DNA from: an uncultured Collinsella sp.
Lineage (GTDB): Bacteria; Actinomycetota; Coriobacteriia; Coriobacteriales; Coriobacteriaceae
DNA length: 64,000 nucleotides
Assembly: GCA_902496945.1 (NCBI GenBank)
Contig: CABVDE010000001.1
Span: 1-64,000 of the forward strand
Direction: 5' to 3'
The notes under the pieces were generated by a model, which worked only from the letters and a program-made list of their open reading frames with translations, did no database searches and was not told the origin of the DNA. The translations under genes were made by a program, and so were the position numbers. Positions 1 to 8,649 of the stretch are shown in pieces; positions within the stretch are counted from its first letter, which is position 1; each line of letters begins with the position of its first letter.

Positions 1-118
1 AAGACTCCCACGGTGGAAACCAAGTCGGAATAGCGCTGGAATAGAGCTGGACTAGGGGCCGACGGGGCAAAACGCCCCGCCGGCCCCGCGCTTGAGCGCG
101 CGGTTAGGCCACCTCGAA

Positions 119-272
119 CAAAACTATGCCGGTTTACTACGATAAATCGCCAACCTCCAACCACACCGCATTTGGCAAAAACAAAACCGCAGGTAGACGG
201 CTTTCGACTTTGCGAAAAAAGCGGGTGTGGTCGGGGATTTCGTTTTTATCGTAGTAAACCGGCATAGTTTTG
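119..272. repeat. Inverted-repeat element, type 1 (left outer copy)
   Basis: Perfect 28-nt inverted repeat: arms 119-146 and 245-272, core AACTATGCCGGTTTACTACG, separated by 98 nt. The interior carries the motif AAAACCGCAGGTAG shared with the three other elements around the adhesin gene. A second copy with the same arms lies at 7723-7876. No protein gene is credible here. The tail at 300-336 (GGGGACGGAGGAAAACGGAT) recurs at about 541-576 and 7645-7680. Confidence 0.85.
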
Positions 273-370
273 AAATGGCACCATATCAGTAACAGCCTCT
301 GATCCCCCGGGGACGGAGGAAAACGGATCATTTTGGCCTTGCGAGGGCGTCTGCGCAACACGTCCGCCAC

Positions 371-520
371 GAAATGGGCCTATCTACTACGTTTAAGCTA
401 CTGCCCTCAACCATAGCAAAAAACGCAAAAACAAAACCGCAGGTAGAACGCCTGCGGTTTTTCGTGAAACGCGGGTATGGTCAGGGGTATCGGGTTAAAC
501 GTAGTAGATGGGCCAGTTTC
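371..520. repeat. Inverted-repeat element, type 2 (left inner copy)
   Basis: Arms 371-396 and 495-520 are complementary over about 26 nt with three mismatches (core GGCCTATCTACTACGTTTAA). The interior holds its own hairpin, AAAACCGCAGGTAG followed by CCTGCGGTTTT. The same element is found at 7474-7625, on the other side of the adhesin gene. Confidence 0.8.
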
Positions 521-632
521 GTGGCGGGCATCGCCAACTGATTCCCCGGGGACGGAGGAAAGCGGATCATTTTGGCCCGCTGGCTTCGAGCCGCACCCGT
601 TTTCCTGCGAAAACCCTCGTGTCTCAATTTTG

Positions 633-650
633 GTGAGACATTTGTCTCAC
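633..650. promoter_or_regulatory. Palindrome upstream of adhesin gene, candidate operator
   Basis: GTGAGACA-TT-TGTCTCAC is a perfect 8+8 palindrome about 100 nt before the adhesin start. Further GTCTCA or TGTGTC half-site-like words lie at about 620-700. This looks like a regulator binding region or a short RNA hairpin; no regulator can be named from the sequence. Confidence 0.4.
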
Positions 651-751
651 GATCAAAACCGAATCTGGAACGTGTGTCACCTGCCCTAATTGTGTCTCAT
701 TTCGTAACTTTAGACTGATGCAAGGTCTGAACCTGCGAGAAGGGAGACACG

Positions 752-1651
752 ATGAGCAGGTATACGAGGGGCCTATTGGCGGTGATACTGGCCGTAGTGC
801 TGGTGTTGCCGGCTGCAGCATTCGCCATGCTGCCCGAGGCCAACGCCAAGTCCAGTACCGGAATGGACGGGCCGGCAGCGACAAGAATAGCCGACTACGA
901 TACCAGCAACCATTGGAAGTTCTGGGCGGGTGGCTATGACGGCAGCAAGGTCACGACGCAAAACGTCGGTCGAATTTGGACGGATAAGACGGTCCAAGCT
1001 ATCGAGGATGGGGAATCCGACTTTTCGACCACGCTTTCGGCGTTGTCTTCGACATCTGAGACGACCTCGCTGGTTTCTAAGCCGCTCGACATCGTGTTGG
1101 TGCTCGACGCCTCCGGCTCGATGGATGATCCCATGGGCGGCGGAGATTCTACCAAGCGCATCGATGCGCTCAGGAGCGCTGCGTGCGGCTTTATCGATAC
1201 CATCGCCGCACAAAACAAGAGCATTAAGGACGCGAACAAGCAGCACAAGGTTGCCATCGTGAAGTTCGCGGGCGAGCAGACCGATAAGGTCGGCAACGAT
1301 ACATACCACTCCGATGGCTATGTCTACAACTGCTCGCAGACAATGATGCGTCTGACCGATTGTTCCGAAGCTGGCGCGACTGATCTTAAGGAAAAAATCA
1401 AGGCAATTGTCCCTGCCGGTGCCACGCGCGCCGATAACGGCATGGAGCTGGCCAAGAATATTTCTTCTGGACGCGAAGACGCCCAGAAGATCGTTGTGTT
1501 CTTTACGGATGGCAAGCCCACGAGCCTTAACGACTTTAGCTCTACAGTTGCCAACAATGCCGTCACGGCTGCCAAGGCCATGAAGGACAAGGGCGCCACC
1601 GTTTACACCATCGGTATCTTTGATGTGCGAATCCTAGCGCCGACCCCATGA
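752..1651 (+). CDS. VWA-domain adhesin, N-terminal part (frameshifted)
   Basis: N-terminal 299 residues of a sortase-anchored surface protein. A signal peptide is visible (positively charged start, long hydrophobic run, AFA/ANA cleavage region, residues 1-33). A von Willebrand factor A domain with the MIDAS motif DASGS follows (DIVLVLDASGSMDD, about residues 113-126). The start is supported by AGAAGGGAG 7 nt upstream. The frame ends shortly after YTIGIFD, inside the VWA domain, where other such proteins continue. The continuation lies one base out of frame from 1621 (ANPSADPMSRRTSDENKF), so deletion of a single G in GATGGTGCG near 1624 explains the break. The true gene is therefore 752-7329. 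It could be a real inactivating mutation, a phase variant or a sequencing error. Confidence 0.85.
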   Translation: MSRYTRGLLAVILAVVLVLPAAAFAMLPEANAKSSTGMDGPAATRIADYDTSNHWKFWAGGYDGSKVTTQNVGRIWTDKTVQAIEDGESDFSTTLSALSSTSETTSLVSKPLDIVLVLDASGSMDDPMGGGDSTKRIDALRSAACGFIDTIAAQNKSIKDANKQHKVAIVKFAGEQTDKVGNDTYHSDGYVYNCSQTMMRLTDCSEAGATDLKEKIKAIVPAGATRADNGMELAKNISSGREDAQKIVVFFTDGKPTSLNDFSSTVANNAVTAAKAMKDKGATVYTIGIFDVRILAPTP

Positions 1652-4600
1652 GCCGCCGGACGAGCGACGAAAACAAGTTCATGCACGCTATGTCGAGCAA
1701 CTATCCCAAGGCGACTTCGTATACGAGCAGCAATCTTGGCGAGCGCGTTGCCGGTGCAGACTACTACAAGTCGGCCGCCGACGCCGGCGAGCTCAGCCAG
1801 GTCTTTAAAGACATCTCGAGTGCCATTACTTCGGGCAAGGGTTTCCCGACCAAGGTCGAGGGCAATAATCCCAACGGTTCCGGCTACATCACGTTTGAGG
1901 ATGAGCTGGGCGCCTTTATGCAGGTTGATGGTTTTACCGGGGCCGAGTACAACGGCAAGACCTACGGCGCCGCGACCAAGTCTACCGACGGCAATATCGA
2001 TACCTATACGTTTGACGGCGAGCTTGCGCACCTCGTAATTACGGTCGATCGCGCTGACGAGAACAATCCCCAGCGCGGCGACATCGTGACGGTCAAGGTG
2101 CCCGCTTCGCTTATTCCGCTGCGCCGTTTTACCGTTGACGAGTCGGCGGGTACGTTTGTTGTCGACGCCACCGACGCCATCTCGCCTATTCGCGTGACGT
2201 ACGCGTCGAGCGTTAAGTCCATTGCTCGCAAAAACCTGTTTGCTCCCGAAAACGTGCCGGGGCTGCAGAAGTACATCGATGAGCACAAGGACGCCGATTC
2301 CAATACTGTTAGCTTCTATGCCAACAAGTGGGCCGGCGACGATACGGGCGATACGGTCGCAAGCTTTGAGCCTGCCGCCACGAACGGCTATTACTACTTC
2401 CAAAAGCTGACGCCCGTCTATACGGACGCAGCCTGCACCAAGCTTGCAACGGAAAAGCCCTCTGGGTCTAAGACTTATTGGTATAAGGATGGGTTTGTGG
2501 CGCAGGATTCGTCTGGCGCGCCGGTTAGCGAATCTGTCGCGATTCCGTTTAAGGGCAACGAGCTTGCAAACTTTGAGGGCTCTCTGGTGCAAGATAGCGG
2601 CCATTGGTCAATCAAGGCTGGAACCGCACGCCTTGCCTTTATCAACCAGCTCCACACCACCAAAGAGCGCGTGGGCGGTAACCCGACGGAAACTGCGCGC
2701 GACGTGATCAATCCCCAGTGGAATAACACGAAGGTCGCCTCCGGTGCGACAAAGGTCAACGTCTATCTGGGCAACAACGGCAAGATCAACTTTACGCTCA
2801 ATACCACACCGACAACGCTGGCGACTGCCGACTTTGGCCTGACCAAGGTGCTCGACGGCCGCAACTGGGCGGATGCGGACAAGTTTGAGTTTGGTTTGAC
2901 TTCCGAGAACAACGCCCCGATGCCCAGATCCGCGACCGCAATTGCGACCAAGGGCCATGCTGATATCAGTTTTGGCGAGATTGCCTACGACAAGCCGGGC
3001 ACGTATGTCTACAAGGTCAGCGAGAAACACGCTGGGACTACGGTCGACGGTATCGCCTACAGCAAGAACGTTGCAGAGTTTACCGTGACGGTGAAGCCCA
3101 ATGAGAAGGGCGAGCTCGTGGCTTCTGTAAAGAAGACTTCGGGCGAATCTGAGTTCAAGAATACCTATACCGCTGAGCCGACTGAGTCGAGCGTCACCGA
3201 CCAGATTGAAGTTACCAAGGTTTTGACTGGCCGCGCACTCAAGGCCGGCGAGTTCTCCTTCGAGCTGCTTGAGGGCACCGGGGAGGATGCAAGCGTTATC
3301 GAGACCGTCAAGAACGACGCTGACGGCAAGGTTGCGTTTAGCACCATCAAGTACACCGAGATCGGCCAGCACACCTACACGCTGCGCGAGGTCAACGGCG
3401 GAACCACTAACAACGGCATCGCCTACGACGGCAAGACCTACACCGTTGTGACCACCATCGCCGACAACGGCAAGGGCCAGCTTGTGGCTACGCATAAGCT
3501 GAAGGGTGCCGAGGATGTCAAGAAGATTGAGTTCAAGAACTCCTACACCGTGACGCCCAAGGATTTCAGCGTCACCGACCAGGTCAAGGCAACCAAGTCC
3601 CTGACCGGTCGTAAGCTTGCGGCCGGCGAGTTCTCCTTCGAGCTCGTCGAGGGTGACAACATCGTCGCCACCGGTAAGAACGCTGCCGACGGCACGATTA
3701 CGATGAAGGCCATCACCTACACCGAGGCCGGTACGCACACCTATACGCTGCGCGAGGTTTCGGGCGACGCCGATAACGGCATCACCTACAGCACCGCCGT
3801 CTATACCGTCGTGACCACCATCACTGACAACGGCAAGGGCAAGCTCGAGGCGAAGCATGAGCTGCAGGGCGCCAAGGCGGCCGAGTTCAAGAACTCCTAC
3901 ACCGTGACCCCTGGCGAGTTCAGCGTCACCGACCAGATCACCGCGACCAAGTCCCTGACCGGCCGCGACCTCAAGGCCGGCGAGTTCTCCTTCGAGCTCG
4001 TCGAGGGCGATAAGGTCGTCGCCAGCGGTAAGAACGCTGCCGACGGCACGATTACGATGAAGGCCATCACCTACACCAAGCCCGGCACGCATACCTATAC
4101 GCTGCGCGAGGCCAAGGGCGCCGAAGGCAACGGCATCACCTACGACGGCAAGACCTACACCGTCGTGACCACGATTACCGATAACGGCAAGGGCAAGCTC
4201 GAGGCGAAGCACGAGCTGAAGGATGCCGAGACTGCGGCATTCGAGAACTCCTATAAGCCGAACCCCGACGAGTTCAGCGTCACCGACCAGGTCAAGGCGA
4301 CCAAGTCCCTGACCGGCCGCGACCTCAAGGCCGGCGAGTTCTCCTTCGAGCTCGTCGAGGGCGATAAGGTCGTCGCCAGCGGTAAGAACGCTGCCGACGG
4401 CAACATCACGATGAGCGACATCGAGTACACCAAGCCCGGGAGGCACACCTACACGCTGCGCGAGGTCAACGGCGGAACCACCAGCAAGGGCATCACCTAC
4501 AGCGATGCCAAGTACACCATCGAGACCACCATCACGGACAACGGCGACGGCACCCTCAAGGCCGAGCATGTCCTGAAGGACGCCACGGCTGCGACTTTCG

Positions 4601-7329
4601 AGAACACTTACAGCGTGACCCCGACCGATGCAGACCTCGACTTTGGCCTGAGCAAGGCCATCGACGGTCGCGAGTGGACGGATGGGGACGAGTTCAGCTT
4701 TACTATCACCGCTCCCGACGGCACCCCGCTGCCCAATCCTGCAACCGTAACCGTGAGCAAGCACGACGCGAAGGACGGCATCGCCGCCATCAAGTTCGGC
4801 AAGATTCGCTACACGGCTGCCGGAACCTATAAGTACGAGATCCGCGAGAACGCGGGCAACGCGGCAGGCATGACGTATGACTCTCATGTCGCGACCGCCG
4901 AGGTGGCCGTGACCGAGGACGGCGAGGGCAACCTGACCGCCAACGTCACCAAGAAGGAAAACGGACGCTTTACCAACACGTACCGCACTGAGCTCGATTA
5001 CGCCGCGGCCGGCGGCCTTAAGCTCAGCAAGACCCTCTCCGGACGTCCCATGACCGAGGGCCAGTTTACCTTTACCGTGACGCCCGCCGACGAGGCTTCG
5101 GCTCACGCACTTGGCCTGCACGAGGGCGCCAACGTATACAAGTCCCCTGCGACGGCAGAGGCAACGGTCGGCCTGATCGACATTCTGGCGGGCCATGAGG
5201 TCAAGTTTACGCAGGCTGACGCGGGTAAGACCTTTACATACACCGTGGCCGAGAAGAATGACGGCCAGCCCGGCTACACGTACGACGACGCCGTCCGCAC
5301 CGTGACGATCGCCATTGCCGATGACGGCGCTGGTACGATTACCGCCACGACGACCGTCTCCGGCGGCGAAGGTGCGCTGGTGACTGAGTACAAGACCGGT
5401 GCCGCTACGGCCGGGCACGCCGTGGTCCCGTTCGAAAACAGCTACAGCGCTACGACCGATACGACCGGCGGCACTGCTGCTCAGGTCGTAGCCACCAAGA
5501 AACTGACCGGACGTCCGATGGTCGACGGCGAGTTCTGGTTCGGTATCGCCTACGCGGGCGAGACGGAGGCCATCGAGGGTACCACTCAGACCACTACTAA
5601 TGGTCAGGTGAGCTTTGGCACGCTGCACTACACCACCGAGATGCTCGCCGATCTGGTAAACGCCAAACGCGCCATCCGCACCGACACGGATGCCAAGCTT
5701 GCATGGACCATCAACTACACGGCCTTCGAGTATACTAACCAGCTGGCAGGCATGGGCATTACCCCCGCAACGCCGAGCTTTAGCTTCAAGGTTATCGTCG
5801 TCGATAACGGTGACGGTACCCTGACGGCGACGCCCGACTACGGTGGCATTAAGCCCGTGTTCGAGAACATCTATGGCGCCGAGGCTGTTGACGCAGCGCT
5901 TTCCGGCACCAAGAAACTCCAGGCTGCCGAGGGCCTGACCCCGGCCGACATCGCGGGCAAGTTCACCTTTACCGTGACTCCCGACGAGGCCGGCGCCCCG
6001 ATGCCCGAGCGCACGACCGCAACCAACGACGCGGCCGGCAACGTGGACTTTGGCAAGATCCACTTTACGCTCGAGGACCTCAACCGCGCCCTAGGCGTGA
6101 CGACCGATGCGTCTGACGACGCATCGAAGGATGCCGAGGCCAACGCCGACGAGGCCGAGGTTGACGAGGCTGATGCTGACAAGGTCGCAACTGATGCCGA
6201 CGCCAGCGCTGATGAGTCCAACGACGAGCCCAAGCCCGCAGCCGCTACCGCACCGCGCTCGCATACCTTTACCTACACCGTGACCGAGTCCGGCAGTGCC
6301 CCTGGCGTGACCAACGATGCCAACGCCACGCGCAAGGTGTCCTACACCGTGACCGATGACGGTGCTGGGCATCTGAGTGTCGTGCGCGACGGTGAGACCG
6401 GTGCGGACTTTACGTTCACCAACACGTACAGCGTGACGCCCACCGATTCCAGCGTGACCGATCAGGTTACCGCGATGAAGCGTCTGACCGGGCGCGACCT
6501 TGCAGCCGGCGAGTTCACGTTTGACCTGCTCGAGGACGGCGTGGTTGTCGCTAGCGGCACCAACGACGCCAACGGCACTGTGAAGCTGAACCCGATCCGC
6601 TACGAGGCGCCCGGCACGCACACGTACACGCTGCGCGAGGCTTGTCCCAACGCGCTCGGCCTGTACAAGGGCGTCACCTATGACAGCACGACCTATACCG
6701 TCGTGACCACCGTCTCCGACAACGGCGACGGTACGCTGACTGCGACGCACGAGCTCGAGGGAACCACCGAGTCCGCTGGCTTTACCAACAAGTATCACGC
6801 CATGCCCACGCAGGTTTCCATCGGCGCTATCAAGGTGCTCGAGGGACGCGAGCTCAAGAAGGACGAGTTTAGCTTTAAGCTCGTTGGCGAGGACATCGAG
6901 TCTGCGGTTACCAACGATGCCGACGGCAAGATCAACTTCGATAAGTTCGAGTACGACGAGCCCGGAACGTACGTCTACACCATCAGCGAGGTCAAGGGCG
7001 ACGAGGCCGGTATGACCTACGACAAGTCCGTCTTTACCGCGACCGTCAACGTGGTCGATGACGGCGAGGGCAACCTCAAGGCGAGCATCGCCTATACCAA
7101 GGACGACAAGAGCGTCGAGGGCATCGTGTTCAACAACACGTACAAGAAGCCCGAGACGCCCGTGCCGACGCCCGACCCCGGCACGCCCAAGACCGTGACG
7201 ACTATCGTCAAGACGGTTAAGAGCTTCCTGCCCACTACGGGCGACCAGCAGACCGCCGCACTGCTCATGGCATTTGTCATCGCCATGGCCGGCGTCGGAG
7301 CGCTGGTCTGGGGCATCCGTAAGCGCTAG
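1648..7329 (+). CDS. LPTTG-anchored giant adhesin with about 11 FctA-like pilin domains (C-terminal part)
   Basis: This is the downstream frame of the gene beginning at 752; ATG 1648 is probably internal to the original reading frame. It holds the end of the VWA domain and a linker, then about eleven domains of roughly 115 residues from residue 395 on. Each has the Spy0128/FctA pattern: T-K-x-L-x-G-R near the start, YTLREV or a similar Glu strand, a D-N/D-G turn, and F-x-N-x-Y at the end. In this family the Lys, Glu and Asn form an intramolecular isopeptide bond. Domains 2-5 (about 3180-4616) are nearly identical, even in nucleotides. Domain 9 carries an Asp/Glu/Ala-rich insertion (about residues 1488-1535). 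The C-terminus has LPTTG (about residue 1861), a hydrophobic segment and RKR, a sortase signal. No sortase gene lies in the window. Confidence 0.9.
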   Translation: MSRRTSDENKFMHAMSSNYPKATSYTSSNLGERVAGADYYKSAADAGELSQVFKDISSAITSGKGFPTKVEGNNPNGSGYITFEDELGAFMQVDGFTGAEYNGKTYGAATKSTDGNIDTYTFDGELAHLVITVDRADENNPQRGDIVTVKVPASLIPLRRFTVDESAGTFVVDATDAISPIRVTYASSVKSIARKNLFAPENVPGLQKYIDEHKDADSNTVSFYANKWAGDDTGDTVASFEPAATNGYYYFQKLTPVYTDAACTKLATEKPSGSKTYWYKDGFVAQDSSGAPVSESVAIPFKGNELANFEGSLVQDSGHWSIKAGTARLAFINQLHTTKERVGGNPTETARDVINPQWNNTKVASGATKVNVYLGNNGKINFTLNTTPTTLATADFGLTKVLDGRNWADADKFEFGLTSENNAPMPRSATAIATKGHADISFGEIAYDKPGTYVYKVSEKHAGTTVDGIAYSKNVAEFTVTVKPNEKGELVASVKKTSGESEFKNTYTAEPTESSVTDQIEVTKVLTGRALKAGEFSFELLEGTGEDASVIETVKNDADGKVAFSTIKYTEIGQHTYTLREVNGGTTNNGIAYDGKTYTVVTTIADNGKGQLVATHKLKGAEDVKKIEFKNSYTVTPKDFSVTDQVKATKSLTGRKLAAGEFSFELVEGDNIVATGKNAADGTITMKAITYTEAGTHTYTLREVSGDADNGITYSTAVYTVVTTITDNGKGKLEAKHELQGAKAAEFKNSYTVTPGEFSVTDQITATKSLTGRDLKAGEFSFELVEGDKVVASGKNAADGTITMKAITYTKPGTHTYTLREAKGAEGNGITYDGKTYTVVTTITDNGKGKLEAKHELKDAETAAFENSYKPNPDEFSVTDQVKATKSLTGRDLKAGEFSFELVEGDKVVASGKNAADGNITMSDIEYTKPGRHTYTLREVNGGTTSKGITYSDAKYTIETTITDNGDGTLKAEHVLKDATAATFENTYSVTPTDADLDFGLSKAIDGREWTDGDEFSFTITAPDGTPLPNPATVTVSKHDAKDGIAAIKFGKIRYTAAGTYKYEIRENAGNAAGMTYDSHVATAEVAVTEDGEGNLTANVTKKENGRFTNTYRTELDYAAAGGLKLSKTLSGRPMTEGQFTFTVTPADEASAHALGLHEGANVYKSPATAEATVGLIDILAGHEVKFTQADAGKTFTYTVAEKNDGQPGYTYDDAVRTVTIAIADDGAGTITATTTVSGGEGALVTEYKTGAATAGHAVVPFENSYSATTDTTGGTAAQVVATKKLTGRPMVDGEFWFGIAYAGETEAIEGTTQTTTNGQVSFGTLHYTTEMLADLVNAKRAIRTDTDAKLAWTINYTAFEYTNQLAGMGITPATPSFSFKVIVVDNGDGTLTATPDYGGIKPVFENIYGAEAVDAALSGTKKLQAAEGLTPADIAGKFTFTVTPDEAGAPMPERTTATNDAAGNVDFGKIHFTLEDLNRALGVTTDASDDASKDAEANADEAEVDEADADKVATDADASADESNDEPKPAAATAPRSHTFTYTVTESGSAPGVTNDANATRKVSYTVTDDGAGHLSVVRDGETGADFTFTNTYSVTPTDSSVTDQVTAMKRLTGRDLAAGEFTFDLLEDGVVVASGTNDANGTVKLNPIRYEAPGTHTYTLREACPNALGLYKGVTYDSTTYTVVTTVSDNGDGTLTATHELEGTTESAGFTNKYHAMPTQVSIGAIKVLEGRELKKDEFSFKLVGEDIESAVTNDADGKINFDKFEYDEPGTYVYTISEVKGDEAGMTYDKSVFTATVNVVDDGEGNLKASIAYTKDDKSVEGIVFNNTYKKPETPVPTPDPGTPKTVTTIVKTVKSFLPTTGDQQTAALLMAFVIAMAGVGALVWGIRKR
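3180..4616 (+). repeat. Four near-identical pilin-domain repeats inside the adhesin
   Basis: Four tandem units of about 350-360 nt encode domains 2-5. Long stretches, such as about 3950-4047 and 4301-4401, are essentially identical in DNA, including third codon positions. This implies recent duplication or gene conversion. The other seven domains are far more divergent. Confidence 0.85.
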
Positions 7330-7342
7330 GCACGCCGACAGC

Positions 7343-7446
7343 GCCCGGGGCCAAAAGGCCCCGGGCGGCTGGCGGGGAGCCAGAACATAGCCCCCAACCC
7401 CACCCCAGCCGCCACGGAGGCGTCTCCCTTCTCCGTGGCGGCATTT
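7343..7446 (+). terminator. Two tandem hairpins after the adhesin
   Basis: GCCCGGGGCC-AAAA-GGCCCCGGGC starts 14 nt after the stop codon. A second hairpin (GCCGCCACGGAG ... CTCCGTGGCGGC, about 7410-7441) is followed by ATTTTG. Together they probably end adhesin transcription. Confidence 0.7.
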
Positions 7447-7473
7447 TGTGTGCGCGGGGGAGGGGCGTCGCCA

Positions 7474-7625
7474 CGAAACCGGCCTATCTACTACGTTTAA
7501 CTGCCTATCCCCGACCATGCCCAAAAGCGCAAAATCAAAACCGCAGGTAGATCGCCTGCGGTTTTGCCCAAAACAAGGGTGTGGTCAGGGGTATCGTGTC
7601 AAACGTAGTAGATAGGCCGTTTTCG
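7474..7625. repeat. Inverted-repeat element, type 2 (right inner copy)
   Basis: Arms 7474-7498 and 7601-7625 pair over 25 nt with one mismatch and match the element at 371-520. The interior has AAAACCGCAGGTAGATCGCC with a partner CTGCGGTTTT. The tail at 7645-7680 is the same GGGGACGGAGG block seen at 300-336. Confidence 0.82.
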
Positions 7626-7722
7626 CGGCGGGCGGCACCAACTGATCCCCTGGGGACGGAGGAAAACGGATCATTTTTGGTTTCGTGAGGCCCGCGAAAC
7701 CGTTTGCGCGGGGTCGCGCAAA

Positions 7723-7876
7723 CAAAACTATGCCGGTTTACTACGATGAATCCGACATTCCAGACCACACCCGTGTTTTTCAGAAAACTGCAAGCGTTCT
7801 ACCTGCGGTTTTGCCAATGCGTAATTCGGCGTGGTTGAAGATGGACGATTCATCGTAGTAAACCGGCATAGTTTTG
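7723..7876. repeat. Inverted-repeat element, type 1 (right outer copy)
   Basis: Perfect 29-nt arms at 7723-7751 and 7848-7876, the same sequence as the element at 119-272. The interior motif is here in the opposite orientation (CTACCTGCGGTTTT). Confidence 0.85.
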
Positions 7877-7925
7877 AAATGGCGTCAACTTGGTAGCGGC
7901 CAATCCGTCTCAATGGACGGTTGAA

Positions 7926-7998
7926 GGGACAAAGTAATCAGAAGTGTTTGTCCCATAACTTAAGAAAGTGGGACAAACACTTCTGATTACCTTGTCCC
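7926..7998. repeat. Long hairpin between convergent genes
   Basis: Arms 7926-7955 and 7969-7998 pair over 30 nt with one G:U mismatch and begin with GGGACAAAG. It lies between the end of the adhesin region and the converging response-regulator gene. It may act as a bidirectional terminator, and it belongs to the GGGAC-type palindromes scattered in the window. Confidence 0.75.
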
Positions 7999-8019
7999 AC
8001 CGTGTTGCTGGTCTGGTGG

Positions 8020-8649
8020 TTAGCCTCGCAGGTAGGCGATGGCGATTTGGGTGCGGTTGCGTAGGCCCATTTTGGCCAGGATTGAGCTGATGTGGTTTCG
8101 CACGGTGCCTTCGCCCATATAGGCGGTGGCGGCAATCTCCTTGTTATCGAGGCCGCGGGCAATGAGCTCGGCGACTTCGAACTCGCGGTCGGTCAGGCTG
8201 ACGAAGGCCGCGGGCCGGCGGGTCGTGCCCACCTCGACGCCCGCCCCATCAAAGTTGATATCCTCGATCGCCTTGCCCTCGAGCACGCGCTTGCCATCCA
8301 TGACCTGCGTCAACGCTGGCGGGATGGCGGCGACATCGGTTTTGATCAGGTAGCCGCGGGCGCCTAGCTTGAGCGCCGACACAATGTACTCGTCATCCGA
8401 GAATGTCGTCAGAAACACCACGCGCGCCGCAGGGTCGCGCTCAAGGATTTCGCGGGCCGCCGAAAGCCCGTCGCGCCCCGGCATTTGGATGTCGAGCAGC
8501 GCGATATCGGGTGCGTGTTCGGCATAGAGTGCGACCGCGTCGTTACCATCGGCGCCGGTGCCCACGACTTCGATCTGTGGCTGGGCGCCCAGGATAATCT
8601 TGAGTGAATCGACCACCAGGCGGTCGTCGTCGACAACTATGAGCCTCAT
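8020..8649 (-). CDS. NarL/FixJ-type response regulator (DesR-like)
   Basis: 209-residue two-component response regulator. The receiver domain (residues 1-120) has the acidic pocket VVDDD near the start, the phosphoacceptor Asp in LLDIQMPG and the conserved Lys in YLIKT. The C-terminal LuxR/NarL helix-turn-helix (about 145-209) shows LTDREFEVAELIARGLDNKE and TVRNHISSILAKMGLRNR. It overlaps the upstream kinase gene by 4 nt (ATGA), so the two are translated together. Divergently placed ABC exporter genes start at 9959 and are the likely regulated target (inference). Confidence 0.93.
   Translation of the reverse strand: MRLIVVDDDRLVVDSLKIILGAQPQIEVVGTGADGNDAVALYAEHAPDIALLDIQMPGRDGLSAAREILERDPAARVVFLTTFSDDEYIVSALKLGARGYLIKTDVAAIPPALTQVMDGKRVLEGKAIEDINFDGAGVEVGTTRRPAAFVSLTDREFEVAELIARGLDNKEIAATAYMGEGTVRNHISSILAKMGLRNRTQIAIAYLRG

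Noticed and set aside
137..370. Small ORFs within the inverted-repeat elements (also 7535-7768)
   Set aside because: They only read through palindromic arms; the same peptide pieces recur because the repeat recurs.
2608..6063. 1151-codon open frame on the minus strand inside the adhesin
   Set aside because: It is the mirror of the repeat-rich adhesin frame. Its translation is Val/Gly/Leu/Arg-rich with no domain, start signal or promoter.
6091..7524. 477-codon minus-strand frame over the end of the adhesin
   Set aside because: Antisense shadow of a high-G+C gene; no ribosome site and low-complexity product.
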